From assembly GCA_016200485.1 (NCBI GenBank), contig JACQEP010000010.1:62001-126000 (forward strand): a stretch of DNA of 64,000 nucleotides, given 5' to 3'. The stretch is from Gammaproteobacteria bacterium. Its GTDB lineage: Bacteria; Pseudomonadota; Gammaproteobacteria; Tenderiales; Tenderiaceae. Position 1 is the first letter of the stretch; each line of letters opens with the position of its first letter. Shown here piece by piece: positions 33,492 through 42,447 of the stretch. The notes beneath the pieces were generated by a model, which was not told where the DNA came from, searched no databases, and worked only from the letters and a program-made list of their open reading frames with translations. The translations under genes were made by a program, and so were the position numbers.

Positions 33492-34844
33492 TTAAACGAC
33501 AAGTTTGCTAACCACATAACGAAACTTTCCTGAAGCTTCCTTTGGAATTGAATCAACAATATCAATATCTACCCGCACTCCATCACCGAGGCGTGCCGCG
33601 AAGCCGCGACGAATATCTTCTAATCTTCCCTGCAGAAACTCTCCATTGACCGTCACGTAGACATGGCAATACTCCAGGCTCTCCTGAACAATTTTAAACG
33701 TCTCAATACCGGGAATATCTCTTACCACATAAATCAGCGCCAACCCATGCATTACAGTTCCATCACGGGCCATGATAAAATCGGTAGTACGCCCCTGAAT
33801 TTCCTTGAGCATGGGAAGCCCGCGGCCACAGGCACATTGCCTGTCATCCAACTCTGCAATATCGCCCGTGCGGTATCGGATAAACGGGAAATCTCCCGTA
33901 GCCAGATGCGTTATTACAACCTCCCCGGCCTGGCCTGGTGGTAATACGCGACCTTGCATATCTACTATCTCGACAATGATATCTTCCGCCGTGATATGCA
34001 TTCCCCCATGAGAGCATTGATGAGCGATAAATCCGGCATCTCGCCCGCCATAACCGTTGGCCGCCGGGCAACCGAATACTTGTTCAATGATTTGGCGCTG
34101 ATCATCGTATAGCCGTTCGGACGTGACAAAGGCGACCTTGATACCCAGGTCATTTAACTGGACGCGACGCCTCTTGGCATGACGGGCAATATGGGCAAGA
34201 GAAGACGGATATCCAAACAGCATTCTAGGACGCCGCTCGCGGATGATTGCAATAAACTCGTCCAGCCTGGACTCCGACATCTCAAACGCCGGCAACAAAC
34301 GAGTTCGCATGATTTTGTCGCGCCACACTCGTACACGATCCTGTGCACCAAGCTCGATTGGCGAACCCCAGACAACAATCTCCGGATCGCCGATATCGAC
34401 ACCCCACCATCGGGTCGCCCGCCACTTGGCTGCGACGTCATGACTTACCCGTTGGTTACCGATAAAAAAGATCAACGGCTGACCGCTTGATCCGCCGGTA
34501 TTGAATCTGGCTAGTCCAATTGCATGATCTGCCTTTAAGCGCTCCAGATTCGCGCGGATGATTTCCTTGGTCAAAAAAGGCAAGCCCCCCAAATCGGACA
34601 CGGAAGCGATCTTATCGGGGTTAAACCCAATATCTCGAAACAAATTCCTGTAGTAAGACACATGCCGGCCGGCCTCACGCAGCAATTCCTGCAACCTCTG
34701 AACCTGGTAGGATTCCAATTGTTGACGCGACCACCACTGGCTCTGCTCCATCTCACGCATGACCCGCATGGTCGAATGCCCCTTGAGATGCTCTTGCAAA
34801 GGAAAGATGAACCGCGAAACCAAGTGTGTGTAATAATCCGCCAT
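33492..34844 (-). CDS. CapK-like / phenylacetate-CoA ligase family adenylate-forming enzyme
   Basis: The 450-residue protein belongs to the AMP-forming ligase superfamily in its CapK/PaaK-like branch: RFNTGGSSGQPLIFFIG at about residue 113 is the P-loop-like ATP site, GYGGRDAGFIAHQC at about 258 the adenine site and RYRTGDIAELDDRQCACGRGLP at about 320 carries a Cys-x-Cys typical of CapK proteins. These enzymes occur in capsule and EPS clusters; they probably activate a carboxylic acid for decoration of the glycan, but no substrate is established. It sits between a GT4 gene and the ligase gene with gaps of 9 and 14 bases. Confidence 0.8.
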   Translation of the reverse strand: MADYYTHLVSRFIFPLQEHLKGHSTMRVMREMEQSQWWSRQQLESYQVQRLQELLREAGRHVSYYRNLFRDIGFNPDKIASVSDLGGLPFLTKEIIRANLERLKADHAIGLARFNTGGSSGQPLIFFIGNQRVSHDVAAKWRATRWWGVDIGDPEIVVWGSPIELGAQDRVRVWRDKIMRTRLLPAFEMSESRLDEFIAIIRERRPRMLFGYPSSLAHIARHAKRRRVQLNDLGIKVAFVTSERLYDDQRQIIEQVFGCPAANGYGGRDAGFIAHQCSHGGMHITAEDIIVEIVDMQGRVLPPGQAGEVVITHLATGDFPFIRYRTGDIAELDDRQCACGRGLPMLKEIQGRTTDFIMARDGTVMHGLALIYVVRDIPGIETFKIVQESLEYCHVYVTVNGEFLQGRLEDIRRGFAARLGDGVRVDIDIVDSIPKEASGKFRYVVSKLVV

Positions 34845-34853
34845 AGTTATTGA

Positions 34854-36071
34854 TCAACTCGCTTCCACACTCAATTCCATGAAGTTTTGACACAAGACTT
34901 CGACACGCTGCTCCCAATTATTGGCTTCAGCATAGGCAATAATGCCTTGGCGATTCCAAGCCTTTACCAAAGCCTCCCCGATGGCCTGGGTCAATGCTTG
35001 CTGATCACCAAACGGAACAATTACTCCGAACTCGCTATTACACACAACCTCTGCGTTCCCTCCAACATCTGTGGTCACAACCGGCAAACCGCATGCCATA
35101 GCCTCTAATAACACGTTCGCCCATCCCTCATTGCGAGTTGCCAATACAAAGACATCGGCCGCTGAGAGGGGTAGTTTAAGTTTCTCGGGCGCCATCGTGC
35201 CAAGAAAACATACTCGATCGGTCAATCCAATGGTTTGAACCTGCGCTTTAAGACGTTCAGTAAAGTCACCTTCCGCGCTCGCTCCACCGACAATCAGATA
35301 ATAAAGATTCTGATGCGTCTTCATGAGTTCAGGCAAACATTCAATCACCCGATGAAATCCTTTACGCTCACACAAACCTCCCACCGTGATCAGGACCTTT
35401 GCATCAATGGGAATATTAAAACGGCTACGCGCCTCATCTCTTGGAAAAGGCCGGAATTTTTCCGTGTCCACACCATTGCCAACTACTCTGGTCTTGTCCT
35501 GATCCACCCCCAAAGTCATTGCTAACTGGCACAGGGAATCTGAAACAGAAAATACCCGCGCCGCCCGTTGTAGTGCTTTGGCGAGCTTTGGCCGCAATAT
35601 GCGGTCTTGTACGTGTCTAGGTTCTGTGCCGCGCAAAGTAATAGTCACAGGTACATTTAACCAACGCCCCAGCAGTGTCGCGGCGTAACCGTCCGGGTAA
35701 CCAAAGTGGGCGTCGATCACATCGAACCTGAAACGATGTTTTAAGCGTCGTATTGTCCAAAATGTCGACAGCGCCAAAAAGATACCGTCAAGAGATTTAG
35801 CATAGCCTGGCACGGATAAAAATCGGGGATGCAGTACTTCAAATCCCTGCTGTTCTTCCCGGGCGGGTGCCGACGGGCGAAAGTGCGGACGCCACATACG
35901 TATTAAACCTTGCAAAGGAAACCATGGCACCGGAGCCACAACAACCAAAGGCAATTTCTTTCCAACACGGAACATGCGCTCGCGGATAAATATCCCTGCC
36001 TGCGGCTGCCCTGGGTGCGGAAATAATGTTGTAAATACGACTAACCTGGGGAGATCGGATTGTGTCTTCAC
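34854..36071 (-). CDS. GT4 family glycosyltransferase (exosortase locus)
   Basis: A GT-B enzyme: PRLVVFTTLFPHPGQPQAGIF at the N-terminus, VTITLRGTEPRHV, ITVGGLCERKGFHRVIE and ATRNEGWANVLLEAMACGLPVV with the E-x7-E motif. I chose GTG 36071, giving a GTGA 4-base overlap with the upstream gene stop, instead of ATG 36092, because the extra residues MCSTRWV merely read through the neighbour. The short N-terminal lead matches family members in XrtA loci. Specific sugar unknown. Confidence 0.86.
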   Translation of the reverse strand: MKTQSDLPRLVVFTTLFPHPGQPQAGIFIRERMFRVGKKLPLVVVAPVPWFPLQGLIRMWRPHFRPSAPAREEQQGFEVLHPRFLSVPGYAKSLDGIFLALSTFWTIRRLKHRFRFDVIDAHFGYPDGYAATLLGRWLNVPVTITLRGTEPRHVQDRILRPKLAKALQRAARVFSVSDSLCQLAMTLGVDQDKTRVVGNGVDTEKFRPFPRDEARSRFNIPIDAKVLITVGGLCERKGFHRVIECLPELMKTHQNLYYLIVGGASAEGDFTERLKAQVQTIGLTDRVCFLGTMAPEKLKLPLSAADVFVLATRNEGWANVLLEAMACGLPVVTTDVGGNAEVVCNSEFGVIVPFGDQQALTQAIGEALVKAWNRQGIIAYAEANNWEQRVEVLCQNFMELSVEAS

Positions 36072-37285
36072 GACCCACCTCGTAGAGCACATAGTTGCTC
36101 ATACACCGGCGCATATCGGCTGACACTTACTGACCAATTACGCTCAGCCTCCACATAACGCCGTCCTGCCTGGCGATAAGCAGCCCAGCTTGCTGAATCA
36201 TTAAGGAATGCAATGACCGTCTGCGCCAATGATTCTTTGTCCCCCGCCTTAAATAATCTACCTGTGATCCCATCTTGGATCAGTTCCTTGTGCCCACCGA
36301 CGTCCGATGCAACGATCAAACTCCCCTGTGCCATTGCCTCCAGTGGTTTTAAGGGGGTCACGAGATTAGTCAAACGCATCGGCAGGCGAGGATAAACAAA
36401 AATATCTACCAAATTGTAATAGGCCTGAACTTGATCATGTGGAATGCGCCCAACAAATAACACCTTATCCTGTAGCCCCAACTGCAGAACCTGTTGTTTT
36501 AGGTTTTCATCCTGCGGCCCACCACCAACGAGCATCAAACAAGTGTCCGGCAATACCTGACAGATGTCTGGCATTGCCTCCAGCAACAAAGACAAGCCTT
36601 CATAGGCGTAAAACGATCCGATGAATCCCAGGACATGCTTATCCGTCAGCCCTAAGTGATCAGCAAGAGTAGTGTCGCGCGCTCCACCGAATTGAAATTT
36701 CCCTGCGTCAACAGCGTTGGGAATTACAGTAATCTTGCTTTGAGGTACGCCTCGATCAATAAGATCGCCCCGCAACCCTTCACAAATCGTGGTCACGGCA
36801 TCCGCGCGGCGAACCACGTGCGTTTCCAGAGCACGCGTCAAGCGATAACGAAAACCCCATTCTTTCGCCGTGCCATGATCAACAGCGGCATCCTCCCAAA
36901 AGGCACGAATCTCATATACCACCGGGATGTTGAAGCGCTGTCCAACACGTACGGCCGCCAATCCATTTAACGCCGGCGAATGAGCATGAATGACATCAGG
37001 CTTTATCCTGGGGATAATGTCTGCCAGACGTCGTTCTAGTGAGGTCACAACACTCCATTGGCCCAATAGCGGCAGGTGCACCATCAACCCCCGCGGTTGT
37101 GGAGTACGGTAAAAATGTAAGCCATCAACCGTTTCCTCCAGCGCCTTGGGTTTTTTATGCTTGATACTGGTAATGTGAAAGGTCTCCCAGCCAAGCGCCC
37201 GCTGCCGTTCAAGAATGGCGCGGCTACGGAAAGTATAACCACTATGCAGAGGGATGGAGTGGTCCAAGATATGGAGGATACGCAT
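36068..37285 (-). CDS. XrtA-associated GT4 glycosyltransferase (Daro_2409 family)
   Basis: The 405-residue protein begins MRILHILDHSIPLHSGYTFRS, the characteristic start of the 'PEP-CTERM/exosortase A-associated glycosyltransferase, Daro_2409 family'. HAHSPALNGLAA, VYEIRAFWEDAAVD and the donor-site stretch LTPLKPLEAMAQGSLIVASD (with one residue changed, VTPLKP here) follow the GT4 pattern. It transfers a sugar during exopolysaccharide repeat assembly at the cytoplasmic membrane. Coupled to the next GT4 by a 4-base overlap. Confidence 0.87.
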   Translation of the reverse strand: MRILHILDHSIPLHSGYTFRSRAILERQRALGWETFHITSIKHKKPKALEETVDGLHFYRTPQPRGLMVHLPLLGQWSVVTSLERRLADIIPRIKPDVIHAHSPALNGLAAVRVGQRFNIPVVYEIRAFWEDAAVDHGTAKEWGFRYRLTRALETHVVRRADAVTTICEGLRGDLIDRGVPQSKITVIPNAVDAGKFQFGGARDTTLADHLGLTDKHVLGFIGSFYAYEGLSLLLEAMPDICQVLPDTCLMLVGGGPQDENLKQQVLQLGLQDKVLFVGRIPHDQVQAYYNLVDIFVYPRLPMRLTNLVTPLKPLEAMAQGSLIVASDVGGHKELIQDGITGRLFKAGDKESLAQTVIAFLNDSASWAAYRQAGRRYVEAERNWSVSVSRYAPVYEQLCALRGGS

Positions 37286-37312
37286 GATTATTCTTGCCTT
37301 CGGGTTTCTGGG

Positions 37313-38272
37313 CTACCGCAATCGCATGGCGAATTGCTCGCCATAGCGCCAAGCCGTACGCCATGGATTCGAGGTCAAAGGCTGACTTTCATCTGTCAGC
37401 ACAATTTCGCTGGACTGCAAGGTAGAGAAGCCCGCAGTTTCAAATTTGTCACGATGCTCGGTCAGGAATCGGCACAACCCTTCAAACCGCCGCACCACGA
37501 TTGGATCATATTCCGTTCTGGCTCCATTCAGGAGTTCATGCCCATGCGATACAATAGTCACCGCATGCCAACCCTTACGCCAGGCCTGAAGTAGCAAGTG
37601 TATCAGCTCACTTAATGAACATGCACCCAATTGCATATGCCGCAATCGCCTGGGAAACTCCTCAAAGCAGTTTACCGGGAATTCCCATACCCCCTCCATC
37701 TGCCGAGGCTGCACTAATAGCGTGTCAGAAGACAGGCCACAGGTAGTTGCCAGATAAGGTGCACTATAGCTAGTGTCGTAACGAATTCCATGTTTAGCTA
37801 GCGCCCGCAACGTCGCACGATCCGCACCGTAACTGCCCGCCCGGAAGGCGCATATTTCGTTGGCACCAGCCTCGCGCATATACCCAAGCCCAAGCGAGAG
37901 CAGATAATCTTGCTCATCCTCACTATAATCTCGCATGTTCATTCCGTGTCGTCCCGGCAGAATGGGGTTCCTGGATTTATGTACCCATTCTGGATGCAAG
38001 TGCAACTGCACTTCCTGTCCCGCATTTTGTATCATGCCGACAATATCTCGCAGCGGCCCTACGCCATACTGCCAGGCGAACAGACCCTCTACCAAAAAGA
38101 CCGCCTGTAGCTGATGCTGGCGGAGAACTTCCAATTGGAAGGGGACGCCATAGTCACCACGCCGCGTTGCGCCCTGGATATATCGGCGCCAGGCCTCCTG
38201 AAATGCATCGGCGCCCAGATCCCAATTCCTTGGCCACAGCTCGACATCTATGGTGAGAAAAACCTTAAGCAT
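37313..38272 (-). CDS. Polysaccharide deacetylase family protein
   Basis: The 319-residue protein shows VFLTIDVELWPRNWD (metal/catalytic Asp, about residue 8), EVQLHLHPEWVHKS (His metal ligands, about 88), CAFRAGSYGADRATLRAL (about 141) and SHGHEL (about 241), typical of a divergent deacetylase branch found in EPS clusters. There is no signal peptide, so it would act on cytoplasmic or lipid-linked glycan. It lies between a sulfotransferase gene and the Daro_2409-type GT4. Confidence 0.82.
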   Translation of the reverse strand: MLKVFLTIDVELWPRNWDLGADAFQEAWRRYIQGATRRGDYGVPFQLEVLRQHQLQAVFLVEGLFAWQYGVGPLRDIVGMIQNAGQEVQLHLHPEWVHKSRNPILPGRHGMNMRDYSEDEQDYLLSLGLGYMREAGANEICAFRAGSYGADRATLRALAKHGIRYDTSYSAPYLATTCGLSSDTLLVQPRQMEGVWEFPVNCFEEFPRRLRHMQLGACSLSELIHLLLQAWRKGWHAVTIVSHGHELLNGARTEYDPIVVRRFEGLCRFLTEHRDKFETAGFSTLQSSEIVLTDESQPLTSNPWRTAWRYGEQFAMRLR

Positions 38273-38345
38273 ACGACTATATTGTTTCGACCTTCTGATA
38301 AAACTGTGGACTGCTCATGTCATATCGATCCAATAAGAAATAAAT

Positions 38346-39329
38346 TTACTTGCATCCATAAAGCAATCCACTCCTGCTTCCAGAGACCACTTTAACAATT
38401 AACTCAATTTCCTCCTGAGTCAAATCTTTTGTCCATTTGTTCATGGCGGCCTTGGGATCACGAAATACTCCGTAGTACTGATCTTTACCCCCGGCGGAGC
38501 TATGATGGATAAAATCGTTGACTTGTGTTGACCACTCAAGTTTCGCAAAATCGAATAATTTTCTCACCGTCTCAACAGGTGAAACACATATATCTTCATA
38601 ACGTACAACCATGCAGTTACTTGCATTGTCGACGTAGTGAAGAATAAAATCATTGATCAGACACCACTGCCAGGCAATACGCTCTAGCTCAGAAACGGAT
38701 TTCAGAAACTCCTCGGTAACGCCGCGCTGTAAGGCCAATGGAGACGCGAGAAGCAACCGAAACAAATCATAATCTTCCGCAGGATTGAACCCTCTTGCAA
38801 AACGCCCTTGACGTATACCTCGAACTATTGATGAGATATAACCACAAGGGTGTCGCACTTCATATATCACTCGCATTTCCGGAAATGCAGCTACAATCAC
38901 CGGCAAACGCCCGGCTGCCTCAACAGATTTCCATACATAGCGAACATTTTCGGCATCTGATTCTGGCACCGGCGTATACACTGGCACCCGTAGACCATAA
39001 CGCGCAAACATAGTGGCTGCGATCACGCTCAAACGATAACATCCACTCCCCATGTGCGAGAGATAGGATTTTGGAAACAATGGTCGCTTACCCCTAACCT
39101 TGGGTACATTCATTGACAGATACTGCGAAAAATAATCGGTAAGTCGCGAACGGTATTCCGCATTGCTTCGTGGCGCGACAACTCTAGGGATGTCGCGCAT
39201 GGCTACTACGCTATCTGGTTCGTGCAGGTAGTATGTCCAAGGATGACTATCAAATATCTTCCCCAACCATGTTGTCCCGGAACGAGGCAGACCGCATATT
39301 AATGTTACATTTTTCACGTTAATCTCCAC
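38346..39329 (-). CDS. Sulfotransferase family protein
   Basis: The 327-residue protein has the classic sulfotransferase start VTLICGLPRSGTTWLGKIFD (about residues 8-27), with VIYEVRHPCGYISSIV at about 153 for the 3'-phosphate site and MVVRYEDICVSPVETVRKL at about 239. It sits 12 bases downstream of the XrtA-type amidotransferase gene, inside the exosortase operon, which makes sulfation of the exopolysaccharide a reasonable inference. Confidence 0.83.
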   Translation of the reverse strand: MEINVKNVTLICGLPRSGTTWLGKIFDSHPWTYYLHEPDSVVAMRDIPRVVAPRSNAEYRSRLTDYFSQYLSMNVPKVRGKRPLFPKSYLSHMGSGCYRLSVIAATMFARYGLRVPVYTPVPESDAENVRYVWKSVEAAGRLPVIVAAFPEMRVIYEVRHPCGYISSIVRGIRQGRFARGFNPAEDYDLFRLLLASPLALQRGVTEEFLKSVSELERIAWQWCLINDFILHYVDNASNCMVVRYEDICVSPVETVRKLFDFAKLEWSTQVNDFIHHSSAGGKDQYYGVFRDPKAAMNKWTKDLTQEEIELIVKVVSGSRSGLLYGCK

Positions 39330-39340
39330 GCCAGTACGTA

Positions 39341-41233
39341 TTAGGCAACATTCCCATACATTCGCATATATGACTCAAACATCAACACTGTCCACAACGT
39401 CGCACTATAATCGCGCCGTCCTGACTGATGGTTATCCACCAATTCCTGGAGATAATTTCGATTAAAATATCCTATATCCGACAGTGTTGATCCTAGCACT
39501 GCATCCCGAATCTGATGTTTCAGCGGCCCGCGAAACCAGGCAGCCAAGGGTACTGAGAATCCCATCTTGGGCCGATACATAATATCGTGCGGCAAATGTG
39601 GTTCCAGCGCTTTCTTGAAGATGTATTTACCTTCACGCCCTTTAAGCTTATATTCCGGCGGCAAGCTGGAAATCCATTCCATCAATTTGTAATCCAGCAA
39701 GGGTTCACGCACCTCCAGGGCATGGGCCATGCTGGCTCGATCGACCTTGGTGAGAATATCGCCAACCAGATAAGTCTTCATATCCAGATACTGGACACGA
39801 GACAACGGATGTTCGGGTGCATTATGCGAATGCGCATACATCACTTCAATGGCTTGGTAACCCTGAAGTTCGCTTCTAAATTTCTGGCTGAATAAACGTT
39901 GACGCATAGCATCACTCATCACTGACACGCCGTGAAAATATCCTTCGACATCATCGCGGGCCAGCGCCTCAAAGGTGGTCTTGGCACGAAAAACTTTGGG
40001 TGCCCAATCCGCCTTGGGGTAGATGCTGCCAAGCATTCCAAACAAGGGTTTACGCAAGCCTAGCGGCATAAAAGAGCGCAGCTGGGACTCATAGAGATGC
40101 CAGCGATAACGGCGATAGCCTGCCAGATTTTCATCGCCACCATCACCGGATAGGGCAACTGTTACTCGTTTTCGCGCCAGCTCACAGACACGATAGGTGG
40201 GCAACGCAGAACTATCTGCGTATGGCTCATCATAGAGCGCCGCCAGTTTATCAATCAGACTAAAATCATCAGGATCGACATAATCGACGGAGTGATTGGT
40301 GTGATAACGTTGTGCCACCTGCGCGGCGAATTCCGCTTCATTAAATTTTGGATCTTTAAAAGCAATCGTGCAGGTATTAACCGGCTCTTTTGACAAACCA
40401 GCCATCATTGCTACTACCGCGCTGGAGTCGACCCCTCCGGACAAAAAAGCACCGAGCGGCACTTCTGAAACAAGCCGGATACGCACTGCTTCTCGAATAC
40501 GATCAATCAATTCGACTTCTGCGTCTTGCTGACTGATACTGATTTGCGAAAAAGAAATGTCCAAATATTGTTTCGGCGCGGGCAATGGCTTACCACGTTT
40601 TACCGTTAATGTATGCCCCGGAGACATCTTGAACGCATGCTGTAAAATGGTTTTTGGTTCGGGCACATAACCGTAGGCGAAATATTCTTCGACTGCACGC
40701 AGATCGGTGACCCGTGGCAAACCGGGATCAGCGAGCAAGGATTTCAATTCTGAACCAAAGATGAGTCGATTATTACGTGTGACTGCGTAATATAAGGGTT
40801 TGACGCCAAGACGATCACGCGCCAGAAACAATGTCTGCTGGTTGCGATCCCAAATGGCGAACGCAAACATGCCATTGAAGCGTTGAACACAGGCCTCTCC
40901 CCACTCTTCCCAACCGTGGACGATAACTTCGGTATCGGAGTGGGTACGAAAACGATGTCCGCACTGCTCCAGTTCTTTGGCAACTTCCTGAAAGTTGTAT
41001 ATTTCACCGTTGAATACAACTACGACGGAGTTATCTTCGTTGAATAACGGCTGCTGACCGGTGGAAAGATCGATGATCGATAAGCGACGATGACCAAGCC
41101 CAACACCAGGCTCAGTATGTAAACCACCCTCATCAGGGCCGCGATGAAACTGGGTTTCATTCATCCGTGACAACAAATCACGGTCGACAACCCCAGGTCC
41201 ATTTAAATCAAAAATCCCTACCAAACCACACAT
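39341..41233 (-). CDS. XrtA/PEP-CTERM system amidotransferase (asparagine synthase family)
   Basis: The 630-residue protein is a complete glutamine-dependent asparagine synthase homologue. ATG 41233 is the start because it puts Cys at position 2 (MCGLVGIFDLNGPG), the glutaminase nucleophile after Met removal; ATG 41239 adds two residues and would block it. GHRRLSIIDLSTGQQPL, FNGEIYNFQE and the synthase PP-loop FLSGGVDSSAVVAMM (about residue 262) are clear, as are SGDGGDENLAGYRRYRW and RPKMGFSVPL. Members next to exosortase A form the 'exosortase A system-associated amidotransferase' family and probably amidate a sugar acid or other component of the exopolysaccharide. Confidence 0.9.
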   Translation of the reverse strand: MCGLVGIFDLNGPGVVDRDLLSRMNETQFHRGPDEGGLHTEPGVGLGHRRLSIIDLSTGQQPLFNEDNSVVVVFNGEIYNFQEVAKELEQCGHRFRTHSDTEVIVHGWEEWGEACVQRFNGMFAFAIWDRNQQTLFLARDRLGVKPLYYAVTRNNRLIFGSELKSLLADPGLPRVTDLRAVEEYFAYGYVPEPKTILQHAFKMSPGHTLTVKRGKPLPAPKQYLDISFSQISISQQDAEVELIDRIREAVRIRLVSEVPLGAFLSGGVDSSAVVAMMAGLSKEPVNTCTIAFKDPKFNEAEFAAQVAQRYHTNHSVDYVDPDDFSLIDKLAALYDEPYADSSALPTYRVCELARKRVTVALSGDGGDENLAGYRRYRWHLYESQLRSFMPLGLRKPLFGMLGSIYPKADWAPKVFRAKTTFEALARDDVEGYFHGVSVMSDAMRQRLFSQKFRSELQGYQAIEVMYAHSHNAPEHPLSRVQYLDMKTYLVGDILTKVDRASMAHALEVREPLLDYKLMEWISSLPPEYKLKGREGKYIFKKALEPHLPHDIMYRPKMGFSVPLAAWFRGPLKHQIRDAVLGSTLSDIGYFNRNYLQELVDNHQSGRRDYSATLWTVLMFESYMRMYGNVA

Positions 41234-41261
41234 TGCCATCTCTACCTTTTCAGTTCACAGC

Positions 41262-41282
41262 AGGGTGCGCACAGCGCACCCT
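41262..41282. repeat. Short perfect palindrome
   Basis: AGGGTGCGC (41262-41270), a 3-base spacer ACA and GCGCACCCT (41274-41282) form a perfect inverted repeat between two genes of the exosortase operon. Its style (GTAGGGTGCGC) matches short interspersed palindromes common in proteobacterial intergenic regions. No T run follows. Confidence 0.5.
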
Positions 41283-41289
41283 ACATGCT

Positions 41290-42447
41290 TTAAGCCACTC
41301 GTGCCACGGGGCTGCGCACCATTAATTCGTCATAGACCGCGAGATAGCGTGTCACCATTGCGGCCATACTAAATTCTTCCACGACTCGTCTCCGGCCCGC
41401 CTGACCATGTTTGATTCGCAATACAGGGGACTCGATATACGCTTGCAAGGCAGTAGCCATTGCTACTGGATCATCCGCCGAAATAAGACATCCAGTGTTT
41501 CCGTCGCTAACCAGCTCGGGATTTCCGCCTACGCGTGTTGCTACTACCGGCAGTCCAGTGGCCATTGCTTCCAGAATGGTATTCGAAATCCCTTCCGCCA
41601 AGGACGGTAACACAAAGATATCCATGCCACGCATCAGCTCAGGCACATCATCCCGCGCACCTGTAATCCAGAGCCTGTCATTGACGGCCAACTCGGCTGC
41701 TAATTGTTCCAGCTTGATGCGACTCGATCCATCCCCCACCAACACCAAGCGCAAGCCAGGTGCCAATTGTGGACAGCGCTGAGATATCTCCGCGAATGCG
41801 CGTACCAATGTTAGCTGATCCTTGACCTGCTCCAGACGACCAACCGTCCCTATTACGATGCAATCTTCACTGGCAAATCGGTGACGAGCCAGCGGCTCCC
41901 GCCCATTTGCGGGATGGAATCGTTCTATATCCACCCCATTATATATTTGCCTGATTTTGGCGTCCGGGACACCCACCAGTTCCCGCAGCCAGCGTTCAAG
42001 ATCTTGGGATAAAGGAATATAGCGTTGCACAAAAAACTGACAGCATCGTCTCAATGCCAGATATTTCCGATTACGGCCATCGATATCATGAATATCCCGA
42101 CCATGCTCGCCATGCACCCGCGCTGGCACACCGGCGAGCGCTGCCACTACCACACCTTCCAAAGCAGAAAGATTTCGGGTGTGGACAATGGCCGGCCGCA
42201 GTTGGCGTAATAAACGCCATAAACGGACATAAGCGCCGAAATCCTTACCATCCCGTTTATTGATTGCATACACCGCTACAGCAGGATTGGTCAGTCGCTT
42301 TTTAAATTCGGAATAGTCCGTCATACAGATGATTGCATGCCGATACCGCTCGGGAGGAATGCGATTGAGCAGATTAACCAGCCCATTTTCCAGACCGCCC
42401 ACATCGAAACGATGAATAATATGCGCGATCAATGGCGTATCAGCCAT
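41290..42447 (-). CDS. XrtA-associated GT4 glycosyltransferase (TIGR03088 type)
   Basis: The 385-residue protein starts LIAHIIHRFDVGGLENGLVN and has FKKRL, VHTRNLSALEG, ARVHGEHGRDIHDIDG and PSLAEGISNTILEAMATGLP, the pattern of 'sugar transferase, PEP-CTERM/EpsH1 system associated' next to exosortase A. It overlaps the exosortase gene by 8 bases. It transfers a sugar during exopolysaccharide assembly. Confidence 0.9.
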   Translation of the reverse strand: MADTPLIAHIIHRFDVGGLENGLVNLLNRIPPERYRHAIICMTDYSEFKKRLTNPAVAVYAINKRDGKDFGAYVRLWRLLRQLRPAIVHTRNLSALEGVVVAALAGVPARVHGEHGRDIHDIDGRNRKYLALRRCCQFFVQRYIPLSQDLERWLRELVGVPDAKIRQIYNGVDIERFHPANGREPLARHRFASEDCIVIGTVGRLEQVKDQLTLVRAFAEISQRCPQLAPGLRLVLVGDGSSRIKLEQLAAELAVNDRLWITGARDDVPELMRGMDIFVLPSLAEGISNTILEAMATGLPVVATRVGGNPELVSDGNTGCLISADDPVAMATALQAYIESPVLRIKHGQAGRRRVVEEFSMAAMVTRYLAVYDELMVRSPVARVA